From Bdellovibrio sp. ZAP7 (GTDB lineage: Bacteria > Bdellovibrionota > FAC87 > UBA2466): a DNA stretch of 64,000 nt. The position numbers were made by a program, and so were the translations under genes. How positions within the stretch are numbered: the stretch's first letter is position 1; every line of letters starts with the position of its first letter. The notes under the pieces were generated by a model. The model was not told where the DNA came from. It worked only from the letters and a program-made list of their open reading frames with translations, and made no database searches. Of the stretch, positions 18,863 through 29,317 are shown piece by piece. The stretch spans positions 1-64,000 of the forward strand of contig CAMCTJ010000006.1 of the NCBI GenBank assembly GCA_945878405.1. Direction: 5' to 3'.

Positions 18863-20633
18863 CCTTCAGAAAGGTCTGAACGGCAAGGACTCCTAAGCAG
18901 GTAAAAAGAAGTGCAGTGAGAGTGAGATCAATTGAGCCGCGAATAACCGATTGGCTATCGCTAGATTTTATCCATGGGATAAACAGATCACGACTCAGCT
19001 CCCACGCTCCTGAGCTGGTGGTTATCAGAACAAAGAGCATAGGCACTAAAGTAACCCACTGGTACCGATGTTTGCCCCAAGTTCGCAAAACGAGTGTGCC
19101 GGTCCCCAGAGCAATCACCGCCAGCAGTTGATTGGCGATCCCAAACATTGGCCATATGGTGCCGATATTTCCCGTAAAAATAAAATATCCCCAAGAACAA
19201 ACGGTGATCAGCGACGTAATAACAGTTCCCGGTATCCAGTCCGCTCGTTCAAATCGTTTGTCTATTTTCCCCAGAAACTCCTGCAAAACAAATCTCGCTA
19301 TCCGAGTACCGGTATCGATCGTGGTGAGAATAAAAAGAGCTTCGAACATGATGCAGAAATGGTACCAGTACGATAAAAAGCTAGTGAGCCCTGGGATCTG
19401 AGAAAGAATCTTAGACATCCCAATAGCAAGCGAAACCGCCCCCCCTGTTCTTCCTTGAACTTTTTCTTGAACCTCGCTCTCCAGCACCGGCAATTCTTCG
19501 ATATGGTAACCCATGAGCTTTAAGCCCTCGAATTTCTCGGCACTGACATTGATCGCAAAATAATCCCCAGGATGAAGACTAGAAACGGCTATCAAAGCTA
19601 CAACCCCCACTAGCCCTTCAATCAACATGGCTCCATAACCAATCACTCTAGAATCAGACTCTCGACTGACCATTTTAGGAGTCGTCCCTGATGCAACCAG
19701 AGCATGAAAACCAGATACAGCTCCACACATGATAGTGATAAATACAAAAGGAAAGACTTTCCCAGATACAATAGGACCGCCTCCATGAATAAAAGATGTC
19801 AGGGCAGGAAGTTTAATTTCTGGATTAACGACCATCACCCCAATTACTAAGAGTCCAATCGTGCCGATCTTCAAGAATGAAGAAAGATAGTCGCGGGGAC
19901 AAAGCAAAAGCCAGACTGGTAGAACTGAAGCCGTAAAACCGTAAACCATCATTGCAAGAGTGATCTGATTTTTTGTAAGCGAAAAAGTACTTGCCCAGGC
20001 GGAATGGGCAATTTCCCCGCCGAAGCCCACTGCAGCTAGAAGGGCAATCACGCCAATAACCGTCGCTTCCCCCAATCGTCCTGGGCGAATTTTGTAAGCG
20101 TATACCCCCATAAAAAAAGCGATTGGAATCGTCATGGCGATAGTAAACGTTCCCCAGGCGCTTTCACTCAAAGCATTCACAACGACAAGCCCCAACCCTG
20201 CGAGTGCAATGATCAGCACAAATAAAACAGCAAGCCCCGCTGCAATTCCTGCTTTAGTTCCTAATTCTATTTTTACAATTTCTGCTAGTGATTTTCCTTG
20301 ATATCGCATGGAGGCCACAAGAATAATAAAATCTTGAACGGCTCCTGCGAGCACCACTCCGATGAGGAGCCACAAGAGTCCAGGAAGATATCCAAACTGG
20401 GCTGCCAAAACAGGACCAATCAGGGGCCCAGCTCCCGAAATAGCGGCAAAGTGGTGGCCGAATAAAACCCACTTGTGGGTGGGATGATAGTTCTGGCCAT
20501 CATTGAGCGAGTAAGCAGGCGTTTCTTTTAAATCATCTAAAACACAAACTCGGGCTGCTAAAAAAGCACTGTAAAAGCGAAAGGCGATAGCCAAAACACA
20601 AATTACAGCCACAATGAGAGGGAGTGCATGCAT
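18822..20633 (-). CDS. cstA: Carbon starvation protein CstA (peptide/pyruvate transporter family)
   Basis: 'NDGQNYHPTHKWVLFGHHFAAISGAGPLIGPVLAAQFGYLPGLLWLLIGVVLAGAVQDF' is diagnostic. Start set at MHALPLIVAVICVLAIAFRFY. Confidence 0.95.
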   Translation of the reverse strand: MHALPLIVAVICVLAIAFRFYSAFLAARVCVLDDLKETPAYSLNDGQNYHPTHKWVLFGHHFAAISGAGPLIGPVLAAQFGYLPGLLWLLIGVVLAGAVQDFIILVASMRYQGKSLAEIVKIELGTKAGIAAGLAVLFVLIIALAGLGLVVVNALSESAWGTFTIAMTIPIAFFMGVYAYKIRPGRLGEATVIGVIALLAAVGFGGEIAHSAWASTFSLTKNQITLAMMVYGFTASVLPVWLLLCPRDYLSSFLKIGTIGLLVIGVMVVNPEIKLPALTSFIHGGGPIVSGKVFPFVFITIMCGAVSGFHALVASGTTPKMVSRESDSRVIGYGAMLIEGLVGVVALIAVSSLHPGDYFAINVSAEKFEGLKLMGYHIEELPVLESEVQEKVQGRTGGAVSLAIGMSKILSQIPGLTSFLSYWYHFCIMFEALFILTTIDTGTRIARFVLQEFLGKIDKRFERADWIPGTVITSLITVCSWGYFIFTGNIGTIWPMFGIANQLLAVIALGTGTLVLRTWGKHRYQWVTLVPMLFVLITTSSGAWELSRDLFIPWIKSSDSQSVIRGSIDLTLTALLFTCLGVLAVQTFLKVSSKREKKAIRDI

Positions 20634-20823
20634 GGATTCGCCTAAAGTGCCGTAGTTCTGATGAAACGACAAGAGCTGGACAGTGTCCACAAATGGAATT
20701 CTCTCGCTGCAGAGCGTGACACCCTCGATGGCATTTCTGATGCAGCTTTTCATATACCAAAGAAGTTAACTGACAATTTACTTGGTTCTTGGCCTCTAAA
20801 TACCGAAAAGATGAGGGGAACTT

Positions 20824-22557
20824 ATGCCAAAGAATCCTGACAAATTAAGATCAAAATTACGATGGTGGGCTTTGGGTCTTATCCCCTTGTCAGCCAGCGT
20901 AGTTTACTTTTCTGCCAACGATAAACCTCAAACCCCGTTAAAAACCATAACGGTCGCGGAATCGCCTTTAGTCTCGCAATCTCCTTTAAACTCTGAATCC
21001 TCTTTTCCCGCTCAACAGCAAGAGAACCCTGAAGTGCTTCAGGGACCGGAGCTTCCCGTTCAAATAAAATCAGAGCTAAAATCTCAAATTCGCAATGAAG
21101 AAATGCCGGCTGGCTCTGCCGAATCTAATCGTTCCGAAGTCGTTTCGGTTGCGCCACTAGCACCAAGTAGCACAGAGCTAGTAGAAACGAAAAACCCTCT
21201 TTCAGCCCCTTCTCTGAGTGATCTCCTCACTCATCAAGCGAACACACCGAGCTCCTATGTGTCCAATAATAGTTCGGGATCTCCTTCTAGCTCTCCGGAT
21301 CATCTTTCCGGCAAATCACAACTGGAACCAGTTTCTCTTAAAAAGGCAGACAGCCTCGACAGCGTTTCACCTGACCGTTACAAAGAACCGAAGCAAGAAA
21401 CCTTCGACGTCAAGTTTGAAGAAAAGCAACCCAGGCGCTCTCTTCTGTCTCAAGTTTCTCCCGTTGAGATTGCAAATGCCGACTCTCTTTCGAAAACCTC
21501 TGGTTCTAACTCAAACACCTCTTCCGTAAAAAAGGTTTCAAATTCAAGTAAGGGAAATGCTTCGGAAGAAAACGACGACGACGCCCCTCCCTTTCCCTCG
21601 GCCGAGGAGGGTAAAAAAGGAGAAACGGGAACTCAGCTAAAACTTGCAAAGCCTTATTGCTTTTTGCTTCCTAAAGGAAGCCCGGCCGCTCAGTGCGCGA
21701 TGGAGTCAGTTAAACTCATCGTCGAGGAATATGCCAAAGCGGACGTCCATGTCATTCCCGTTTTTCGTTGGTGGGGAGATGATTACTCAGATGATCCAGG
21801 AACACTTGAAAAGCAGGCCATCGAAGCCTGTAATCTTCAAGCGGCCTTTCCTTGGATTGAAGGAGGAAACAAAGTCGCCTCTATTCAGGCTTTTGTGAGA
21901 CATCCGATTCCAAGCATTCAGTGCGGTAAAGACCCCGTAAAAGATCCCGTCTCCGGCTGCTCCAATCTTTGTCCGAATGGTAGTCCTAGTTTTTCTACTG
22001 TGTCGGAGCAAGAGTGTTCAGCGGGCACAGCTCTTCATGAATCAGGACACAGCAACTGCTGTGCGTCTCAATGTAAGAACAAGGGAGATTGCCAACCTAA
22101 ACCCGAAATCGATGCTGGCTGTGGTCTTTGTTTGCAGGGCGGTGGCTCCCAAGCTTCGCTCGAGCGCCTCAAACAACTCTTAGCAAGCAATTCCCCCAAG
22201 GAATGTAACCTGACGGCAGCTGCTTTAGAATCCATCCGTGCCGGAGCTTCTCGAAATCCTGGGTATCTCTATAATCCCAATAAACAATACAAACCCCGTG
22301 GAAAAAAACTAGATTCTATTTTTGGTAAAAAAGGAGTGAAAAAACTCCTCAGGGGGGTTGGTGATAAGGCAGAAGGCGATGGCGAAGGAGAAGGAACACC
22401 CATGTCCTCTGATGATGGGGCAACGACTTCTCGCAGAACATCGTCTTCCAATAAGAAGGGTCCCCAAGAAAGTGGAGATGATAAGAATGTTCCGCTAAAT
22501 GATCCTAAGGGCTATACCCCAGACCAAATTGATCGGTTCACGAACCCAAACGATTAA
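20824..22557 (+). CDS. Orphan envelope protein: N-terminal TM, Ser/Pro-rich linker, Cys-rich domain with HESGH
   Basis: N-terminal TM (LGLIPLSASVVYFSA), low-complexity region, then '...NLCPNGSPSFSTVSEQECSAGTALHESGHSNCCASQCKNKGDCQPKPEIDAGCGLC'. Confidence 0.7.
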   Translation: MPKNPDKLRSKLRWWALGLIPLSASVVYFSANDKPQTPLKTITVAESPLVSQSPLNSESSFPAQQQENPEVLQGPELPVQIKSELKSQIRNEEMPAGSAESNRSEVVSVAPLAPSSTELVETKNPLSAPSLSDLLTHQANTPSSYVSNNSSGSPSSSPDHLSGKSQLEPVSLKKADSLDSVSPDRYKEPKQETFDVKFEEKQPRRSLLSQVSPVEIANADSLSKTSGSNSNTSSVKKVSNSSKGNASEENDDDAPPFPSAEEGKKGETGTQLKLAKPYCFLLPKGSPAAQCAMESVKLIVEEYAKADVHVIPVFRWWGDDYSDDPGTLEKQAIEACNLQAAFPWIEGGNKVASIQAFVRHPIPSIQCGKDPVKDPVSGCSNLCPNGSPSFSTVSEQECSAGTALHESGHSNCCASQCKNKGDCQPKPEIDAGCGLCLQGGGSQASLERLKQLLASNSPKECNLTAAALESIRAGASRNPGYLYNPNKQYKPRGKKLDSIFGKKGVKKLLRGVGDKAEGDGEGEGTPMSSDDGATTSRRTSSSNKKGPQESGDDKNVPLNDPKGYTPDQIDRFTNPND

Positions 22558-23507
22558 GGATTTCTTTCTTTCCACATCTTTTTCAAGAAATTTGTTTCGG
22601 GTTCCGACAAACCCGATCCGGCTATTTGATTTAAAATCTCCGAAGACATTCCTTGAATGGTAGTTCTAGTTTCTGTTTGAAAAAACTTCTGCATGTTCTT
22701 ATCTTGGAACAAAGGAGATTTAACAAACCCTCTGATTCCAGCTCGAACTGCTTCGTTATTATTTCTTGAACCTAGATTGACCCAAAAAATCAATCTCTGA
22801 ACCGGGGCAAAGCTCTCATAGTTTTCCTCTGCCAAGATGAGATCCCAAGTAGCCCGCGCCACAGCGGACAGACGAGTATTCACTTGCTTCACCATCGCCG
22901 GCGACAAGTAAACAACTGGTTGAAACACGGGGATGACCAATCTTTTAATCTCCGTTTTGTCGATTTTTTTTGACCAGAAAGCATACCGCTCGATGAGTGT
23001 GACAAGCATTCCCAATGATTCGTCGCTTACTTTTTCCTCCGTCACAAAGCCTTTTACAGAGCGAGTAACAAATAACAAATCCGCTCTGCTACTATCTGAA
23101 AGGTTTTCAAGCATTCGAATGTTCAGTTGAGCCCCATGATAAAAACACTGCCACCCTGTTAATACCTCGCCGTCTTGGATAAGCATCAGTCGAAGCTCTT
23201 GAGGATTTGATTCGCGGAACAACTGTTCTCGAATTTCAAAACTATTTTTCGATGGCGCATACAGATATCGAATGGGCTCTCGGGGCTTGTCCTCAAAGGC
23301 TAAATAAGTGGGGACCTTCCATTCGATCGGATTCTTTCCCAGTCGATTAGTTCTCACAACTCGTGTGCCTTGGTCCTCTGAATAAATGTCGATTCTCTCC
23401 CCATTCCGATTTCTACAGTCGTAGACAGGTTCTTTCTGCCCAGCCTGAGCCCAGAGGGATACAAAGAAGAACAAGTTGAGACCGATGATTCGTTTGTGGC
23501 TGACCAT
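22554..23507 (-). CDS. Hypothetical exported protein
   Basis: 317 aa with signal-like N-terminus (IIGLNLFFFVSLWAQAG); no recognised domain. Confidence 0.65.
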   Translation of the reverse strand: MVSHKRIIGLNLFFFVSLWAQAGQKEPVYDCRNRNGERIDIYSEDQGTRVVRTNRLGKNPIEWKVPTYLAFEDKPREPIRYLYAPSKNSFEIREQLFRESNPQELRLMLIQDGEVLTGWQCFYHGAQLNIRMLENLSDSSRADLLFVTRSVKGFVTEEKVSDESLGMLVTLIERYAFWSKKIDKTEIKRLVIPVFQPVVYLSPAMVKQVNTRLSAVARATWDLILAEENYESFAPVQRLIFWVNLGSRNNNEAVRAGIRGFVKSPLFQDKNMQKFFQTETRTTIQGMSSEILNQIAGSGLSEPETNFLKKMWKERNP

Positions 23508-23523
23508 TTGTTAATTATATCGA

Positions 23524-25329
23524 TTACAGGCCCAATTCGGAACCACGCTTTCCGGAACGCTTCTTGGCCTTGTCCATGAGAGCTCTCGCATTTGCAAGAC
23601 CCGCTTTAGACACTTCCGAACCACTGAGAAGCCTTGCAATTTCGGCAGTGCTGTCCTCTCGTGAGAGTTTTACGATGGTTGATTCAGTTCTCTTTGCTTT
23701 GGATTCTTTTTTAACCAGAAAATGAGAGTCAGCGTAGACTGCTACTTGAGGCAAGTGCGAAATACAAAGCACTTGAAACGCCTTGGATAGATCATTCATT
23801 TTCTTTCCAACAACGTCTGCGACACGACCTGAAATACCGGTGTCGATTTCATCAAAAACAAGAACGCACGTATCCGCATCAGCTACCAAAGCTTTTTTAA
23901 GTGCTAGCATAATGCGGGACAACTCCCCACCCGATGCTACTTTAAGAAGAGGCAAAAGTGGCTCCCCTGGATTTGCAGCTAACATAAACTCAACCTGTTC
24001 AAAGCCGTCAGGTCCCAGATTTTTTAAATACCCACAGAGTTCAGTGGACAATTGGACTAGGCGTTTATTGTCCAAACCACTAAAATCTAGATCCCAGTCT
24101 TTGCCTTCCGTTTCTTCCCATAGAACGTCAAATAACACGCCCGGCATGGCGAGTTCCGAAAGCTCCGATTCAACTGCTTTTTTGATGCGATTTGCAGCTT
24201 TTAACCGTTGGTTTGAAAGCGTTTTCGCTGATTGCGAGAGCTCCTCAGCTTCCTTAACTAGGCTTTCCAACTCTTTCTGCAAATTTAAGGCAAGGTCTTC
24301 CTGGCTAAGACAATCCCGCTTCAGTTTATCTTGTATTCCAACGAGCTCTTCAACTTCCCTAGCTCCATGTTTTCGAAACAATTCTTGATATCCAAAAACC
24401 CGCTTATGAGCCTCTTCTATTTTTGATTCGTCTACTTCCAAAGAAGTTAGAAGCCGACTGACATCATAACTAAACGTATCTACTTCAGAAGCCAAAGACT
24501 CTGCCCGACCTCGAAGAGCAACAAGCTCGGAAATGGACAGTTTGTCGTTGAGACGACCCAATTTCTTCACTGAGTCCCAAAGAACGGAGTTGAGCGATTG
24601 GCCATCATTTTCAAAATTCGAAAGTACCTGACCCAAACCTTCCTTCAAAGCAACGGAAGCCCGTGACGTTTCTGTGAGTTCTTTAACTTCCTTGAAATCA
24701 TCCACTCCAGGTGCAAAAGCCTCTAGCTCTTGAAGACGGAAGAGATGGTAATCCAAATCCTTGCGCCCCGACATAAAGTTGCTAAGGGTTTCTTCGATCT
24801 GACGGACCTTCGCAATGCACTTACGGTATCTCTCTCGATAGCTCGGGACGAGACCTTTATTTTCTAAAAACTTATCAAGGTACGAAAGATGAAACTCTGG
24901 ACGCATGAGTTTCTGATTGTCATGTTGTCCAAAAATATCTACCAGATTGAGTCCCAACTCCTTAACCGTACTACTCGTGATGGGTGTATCGTTCGCCCAG
25001 GCGCTTGCTCTCCCTTTGGAATTCACTTGTCTTCTCACTATCACCAAAGAGCCATCGGGATTTTTTTCACAGGGGATCCCAACCGTCTCCAAATAATTTA
25101 AGGCCTCATGATCGTTTCGAAGATAAAACTCCCCAGTAACCGTTGCCTGTTCAAAACCTTTACGAATCATATCGGGACCAACCTTGTGGCCTAACAAAAA
25201 GGAAAGAGCTCGAATCAGAATTGACTTTCCAGCACCCGTTTCACCGGTGATGACGTTGAAGCCACTTGAGAAATCAATCTCCAGCTCCTCAATAATGGCC
25301 ATTCCTTGAATATGAAGTCTTTGAATCAT
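23524..25329 (-). CDS. recN: DNA repair protein RecN
   Basis: 'FSSGFNVITGETGAGKSILIRALSFLLG', C-terminal 'VASGGELSRIMLALKKAL...VLVFDEIDTGISGRVADVVGKKM'. Confidence 0.95.
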   Translation of the reverse strand: MIQRLHIQGMAIIEELEIDFSSGFNVITGETGAGKSILIRALSFLLGHKVGPDMIRKGFEQATVTGEFYLRNDHEALNYLETVGIPCEKNPDGSLVIVRRQVNSKGRASAWANDTPITSSTVKELGLNLVDIFGQHDNQKLMRPEFHLSYLDKFLENKGLVPSYRERYRKCIAKVRQIEETLSNFMSGRKDLDYHLFRLQELEAFAPGVDDFKEVKELTETSRASVALKEGLGQVLSNFENDGQSLNSVLWDSVKKLGRLNDKLSISELVALRGRAESLASEVDTFSYDVSRLLTSLEVDESKIEEAHKRVFGYQELFRKHGAREVEELVGIQDKLKRDCLSQEDLALNLQKELESLVKEAEELSQSAKTLSNQRLKAANRIKKAVESELSELAMPGVLFDVLWEETEGKDWDLDFSGLDNKRLVQLSTELCGYLKNLGPDGFEQVEFMLAANPGEPLLPLLKVASGGELSRIMLALKKALVADADTCVLVFDEIDTGISGRVADVVGKKMNDLSKAFQVLCISHLPQVAVYADSHFLVKKESKAKRTESTIVKLSREDSTAEIARLLSGSEVSKAGLANARALMDKAKKRSGKRGSELGL

Positions 25330-27626
25330 GCCTTGTTGGTAACCAACGGACTTTCTACGGTCAATCTCAAATCACCTTCGGAGCAATTGACCTCTACTTT
25401 GCCGCCCTCCGTCAATTTGCCGAATAACATCTCATCCACGAGCTTTTTCTTAATATGTTCGTCAATTGCTCGTGCGATTGGACGGGCTCCATAGCTGGGA
25501 TCGTAGCCTTTTTCAAAAATAAACTCTTTAGCAGCGTCAGAAACAACGAGTTTTATTTTGCGCTCTAAAAGACTTTGTGCCATCTCAGTAAGAGCCTTAT
25601 CGATTACCCGCATCACCATTTCTTTATTTAAATTTGAAAAAGTAACCACGGCATCGAGGCGGTTGATAAATTCAGGACTAAAGGCTCCTTTGACTGCCGA
25701 ATCAGAGCGTTTCTTATTCTCTGCAGGAACAATGCCCATTCCTTGTTTAGCTACTTCTCGTGAGCCGACATTTGAAGTCATCACCAAAATCACATTTCGA
25801 AAATCGACTACTTTTCCATTGGTATCCGTCAACTTTCCGTTGTCCATGACCTGCAAAAGAATATTTGCGATATCAGGATGAGCTTTTTCCATCTCATCAA
25901 AAAGCAGTACCGCATAGGGATTTTTGGAAACCTTCTCGGTCAAAAGCCCCCCCTCTTCAAAACCGACATACCCAGGAGGTGCCCCCACCAATCTTGAAAC
26001 CGCATGTTTTTCCATGTACTCGCTCATATCAAAGCGAATGAGTTCTGTTCCTAAAAGTCTCGCCAACTGCTTGGTGACTTCTGTTTTCCCCACGCCCGTG
26101 GGGCCTGTGAATAAGTAAGACCCAATTGGCTTCAACGGATTTCCAAGCCCTGATCTCGAAAGCTTGATGCTTGAAACCAACTTTTCAATTGCAGCATCCT
26201 GTCCAAAAATCACGGCCTTTAGATCGGGCTCTAACGTCTGTAATTGTTTCTTGTCAGACGACGATACGGATTTAGCGGGAACTTGAGCAATCGATGAGAC
26301 CACCTCTTCTACATTGATAATGGTGACATCAATGTTTTCTTTTCGAGTGTCTTTCAATCGAAGTCTTGACCCCACTTCATCCATGACATCAATTGCCTTA
26401 TCCGGAAGCGGACGAGAGTGAATATATTTTGCTGAAAGCTCGACAATGGTTTTTATTACTTCCGGAGAATAAGCAACTTGATGAAAATCTTCATACCGCG
26501 GTTTGAGCCCCTCAAGAATGTGAATGGCATCTTCAATGGAAGGCTCTCTCACATCTATTTTTTGAAAGCGTCGCAAGAGCGCTTGGTCTTTCTCTAGCTG
26601 CGCTCGGTATTCTTTGTAAGTCGTTGTCCCAATGCAAGTCAGAGTCCGATTCGCAAGAGCCGGCTTAAGAAGGTTCGATGCATCAACTGAGCCTCCGCCA
26701 GTTGCCCCTGCTCCCACCAAAGTGTGCATTTCATCCACAAAAAGAATGCTGTGCTTTTTCTCTTCGAGCGCCTTAACAACCGCTTTCAGGCGCGCTTCAA
26801 AATCTCCGCGATACTTAGTACCCGAAATCAAAGCTCCTAGATCTAAGGAATAAATAACGGCTTCCTCTAATTTTGCGGGGACTTTACCTTCGATAATTTT
26901 TACAGCGAGCCCATCAGCAATCGCTGTTTTACCAACGCCTGGATCTCCCACCAAAAGAACATTGTTCTTGGTTCTTCGGGAGAGAATCTGGGCAACTCGT
27001 TCTAAAACGTCTTCTCGACCGATTAGGGGATCAATCAGTCCCTTACTCGCCCTATCGTTTAAATTAACAGTGAAGGCACTCAAAGGATCTGATTTAGGCA
27101 CCTCTGGGCCCTCTTTAACTTCGGGCTCATTCTCGGGGGTCTGTTCTTTTGCCATTCCATGAGCAAAGTATTTGACGACATCAAAATGGTTGATTCCTTG
27201 TTCATTCAGGAAATAAACAGCATGAGAATCTTCCTCTTTCAACATAGCGATGAGGAGATTTCCTGAGGTGACAATACTTTTTCCCGCGCTTTCCACCTGC
27301 AAGACGGCCCGCTGAATCACGCGATGAAAAGCAACAGTCAAAACAGGTTTAAACTCTCCCGCAGGAGCTTTCACTTTCGCAGGAAGAGGAGTTCCGTCTA
27401 ATTGGACCTCCTCAATTCTCTCTAGATTTTCAGAGATAAACTTCTCAAGCTTCTTTTTTAATAACTCTATATTTCCCGAGCAGCCTTCAATGATATCCGA
27501 GATCTCCGGATCTTCTATTCCAGCCAAAAGGACATGTTCTAGGGTGACATATTCATTTCGGGTTTCAGTGGCTTTTTTTATAGATCGACTGATGGTCTTC
27601 TCTAATTCAGGAGTAAATCTCATCAT
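25326..27626 (-). CDS. clpA: ATP-dependent Clp protease ATP-binding subunit ClpA
   Basis: Clp-N repeat, two Walker A modules (GDPGVGKTAIADGLA; GPTGVGKTEVTKQLA), adjacent to clpS. Confidence 0.95.
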   Translation of the reverse strand: MMRFTPELEKTISRSIKKATETRNEYVTLEHVLLAGIEDPEISDIIEGCSGNIELLKKKLEKFISENLERIEEVQLDGTPLPAKVKAPAGEFKPVLTVAFHRVIQRAVLQVESAGKSIVTSGNLLIAMLKEEDSHAVYFLNEQGINHFDVVKYFAHGMAKEQTPENEPEVKEGPEVPKSDPLSAFTVNLNDRASKGLIDPLIGREDVLERVAQILSRRTKNNVLLVGDPGVGKTAIADGLAVKIIEGKVPAKLEEAVIYSLDLGALISGTKYRGDFEARLKAVVKALEEKKHSILFVDEMHTLVGAGATGGGSVDASNLLKPALANRTLTCIGTTTYKEYRAQLEKDQALLRRFQKIDVREPSIEDAIHILEGLKPRYEDFHQVAYSPEVIKTIVELSAKYIHSRPLPDKAIDVMDEVGSRLRLKDTRKENIDVTIINVEEVVSSIAQVPAKSVSSSDKKQLQTLEPDLKAVIFGQDAAIEKLVSSIKLSRSGLGNPLKPIGSYLFTGPTGVGKTEVTKQLARLLGTELIRFDMSEYMEKHAVSRLVGAPPGYVGFEEGGLLTEKVSKNPYAVLLFDEMEKAHPDIANILLQVMDNGKLTDTNGKVVDFRNVILVMTSNVGSREVAKQGMGIVPAENKKRSDSAVKGAFSPEFINRLDAVVTFSNLNKEMVMRVIDKALTEMAQSLLERKIKLVVSDAAKEFIFEKGYDPSYGARPIARAIDEHIKKKLVDEMLFGKLTEGGKVEVNCSEGDLRLTVESPLVTNKA

Positions 27627-27634
27627 GTCTCACC

Positions 27635-27952
27635 TCAAACTTTTTCCACTATGCACTTCAGTGGATATTTATTACTTTTAGAATACTCGTTTACCTGGGC
27701 TGACTTAGTTTCCGCTATTTCCAAAGAAAAAACTCCTGCAACCCCCAAGCCTTTTCGATGTACTTGCAACATCAACTCAGTCGCCTGCTCTAGAGTCTTT
27801 CGAAAGAACTTTTGCAAAATATGCACGACATAATCTTGTGGTGTGAAATCGTCGTTTAGAATTACCACTTTATACAAAGAGGGGGTTTTCGTTCGTTCTT
27901 CTGGACGAACAAGAGTTCTGGTGGAGCCGAAATCATCCAATTCATTTGACAT
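27635..27952 (-). CDS. clpS: ClpS adaptor protein
   Basis: 'LYKVVILNDDFTPQDYVVHILQKFF...MLQVHRKGLGVAGVFSLEIAETKSAQV'. Confidence 0.95.
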   Translation of the reverse strand: MSNELDDFGSTRTLVRPEERTKTPSLYKVVILNDDFTPQDYVVHILQKFFRKTLEQATELMLQVHRKGLGVAGVFSLEIAETKSAQVNEYSKSNKYPLKCIVEKV

Positions 27953-27956
27953 ATGC

Positions 27957-29207
27957 TTAGCTCTTCTTCTTTTTTCTGCGGGCTTTTACAGCCTCAAGAT
28001 CGGGAGCAAAATACCGTTCGACAGCCTTACTGGCCAAATAGGAAGACTTCACAGTCCACTTTTCCTCATGGATCGTAAGCACCGCAAGCCCGAGACTTTT
28101 GTCTCCTTTTTTAGCATAACCCACAAACCAATCATACTTGCCTTTGGGGTTATTGCCAGTCAGTGAGCCGGTCTTTCCCCCCATTTCAACTTCCGCCTTA
28201 ACCGATTGACGGACTAATCCTCGAAAGCTCTTTCGAGATGTTCCGACTCGTACCGTATCTTGCATCATGCTTCGAAGCTCTCGAGCTGTTTCAGCGCTGA
28301 TGACTTGTCCCATAGGAACTGGCTCAGCTTGGTAGGGAACTCCGGCTCGGTTAGGAGTAAAGGAATCAACGAGAAAGGGCTCCATCATGAGCCCGTCATT
28401 AGCAATTGCCCCGGCCATGACAGCCCCCTGAAGCGGGCTCATTAAAACATTTCGATTAAAACCACTTGCTACCTCTGCCACAGAAAGCGGATCTTCTCCC
28501 AAAAACTCAAAGGTGCCGGCTTCGACTGGCAGATCGACTGGAATGTCTTTATTAAACTGAAACTTTTCCGCATAGTGATTGAGATCTTCTTTTGGAACTG
28601 TGTAAATCCCTAACTTGCCAAAAACAGTGTTCACCGAACGAGCAAAAGCCTCTCGCAATCGCATTTTTCGAACCCACCTCTGATTTTTAGGAGGTTTTAG
28701 ATTTTGACGATACAAGGTATGGTTTGCTCCAGTGAAAGAGATGACCGTTTCTGGGTTTGCCTTTTTTTTATCTAAAGCAGCCGCCGCGGTTACAATTTTA
28801 AAAACAGAGGCCGCTGGAAAAGAAGCCCGAAGGGTTAAGTTTCCGATGTCTTTTTTATTTCGAGTGTAACTAAACAAAGCTCGAATCGACCCAGTTTTCG
28901 GATCGATAGCTACAAATGCCCCATAGTCAGGTTTATAAGATTCAAACTGTTTTATTAAAGTCTCTTGAAGATCCTGATCTAACGTATAGGTAAATTGTCC
29001 TGACGTTTTTTCATTTTCATCCGTAAGCTCTATCTCACCAGCTGGCGGAAATTCATTTTTTGAAACTGAACTGGTAAGAGATTGAGCGATGGCTCTCTTC
29101 GAATAAGGGGATTTCTTCTTTCCCGAACTCCAAAAAAAACTGATGGCAAAGAAAAAAATGGCAATAAAAGCTAAAAGTTTTAAAGACCCTAAATGAAGCT
29201 GTTTCAT
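27957..29207 (-). CDS. Penicillin-binding transpeptidase-domain protein
   Basis: SxxK (SVFK), SxN (SVN), KTG (GKTGSLTG) motifs; N-terminal membrane anchor. Confidence 0.88.
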   Translation of the reverse strand: MKQLHLGSLKLLAFIAIFFFAISFFWSSGKKKSPYSKRAIAQSLTSSVSKNEFPPAGEIELTDENEKTSGQFTYTLDQDLQETLIKQFESYKPDYGAFVAIDPKTGSIRALFSYTRNKKDIGNLTLRASFPAASVFKIVTAAAALDKKKANPETVISFTGANHTLYRQNLKPPKNQRWVRKMRLREAFARSVNTVFGKLGIYTVPKEDLNHYAEKFQFNKDIPVDLPVEAGTFEFLGEDPLSVAEVASGFNRNVLMSPLQGAVMAGAIANDGLMMEPFLVDSFTPNRAGVPYQAEPVPMGQVISAETARELRSMMQDTVRVGTSRKSFRGLVRQSVKAEVEMGGKTGSLTGNNPKGKYDWFVGYAKKGDKSLGLAVLTIHEEKWTVKSSYLASKAVERYFAPDLEAVKARRKKKKS

Positions 29208-29317
29208 AGTTGCGAATTAAATATACCTCAACCCACTCAACCTGATGAGGGCCCCGTTTTTAATTAGCAATTTCAATTACTTATATACGCGATCCAGGAT
29301 TTTGTGCTAAGCTTAGG

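Noticed and set aside
23783-24388. 201-aa plus-strand ORF
   Set aside because: Fully antisense to recN; Ser-rich shadow ORF with no RBS support.
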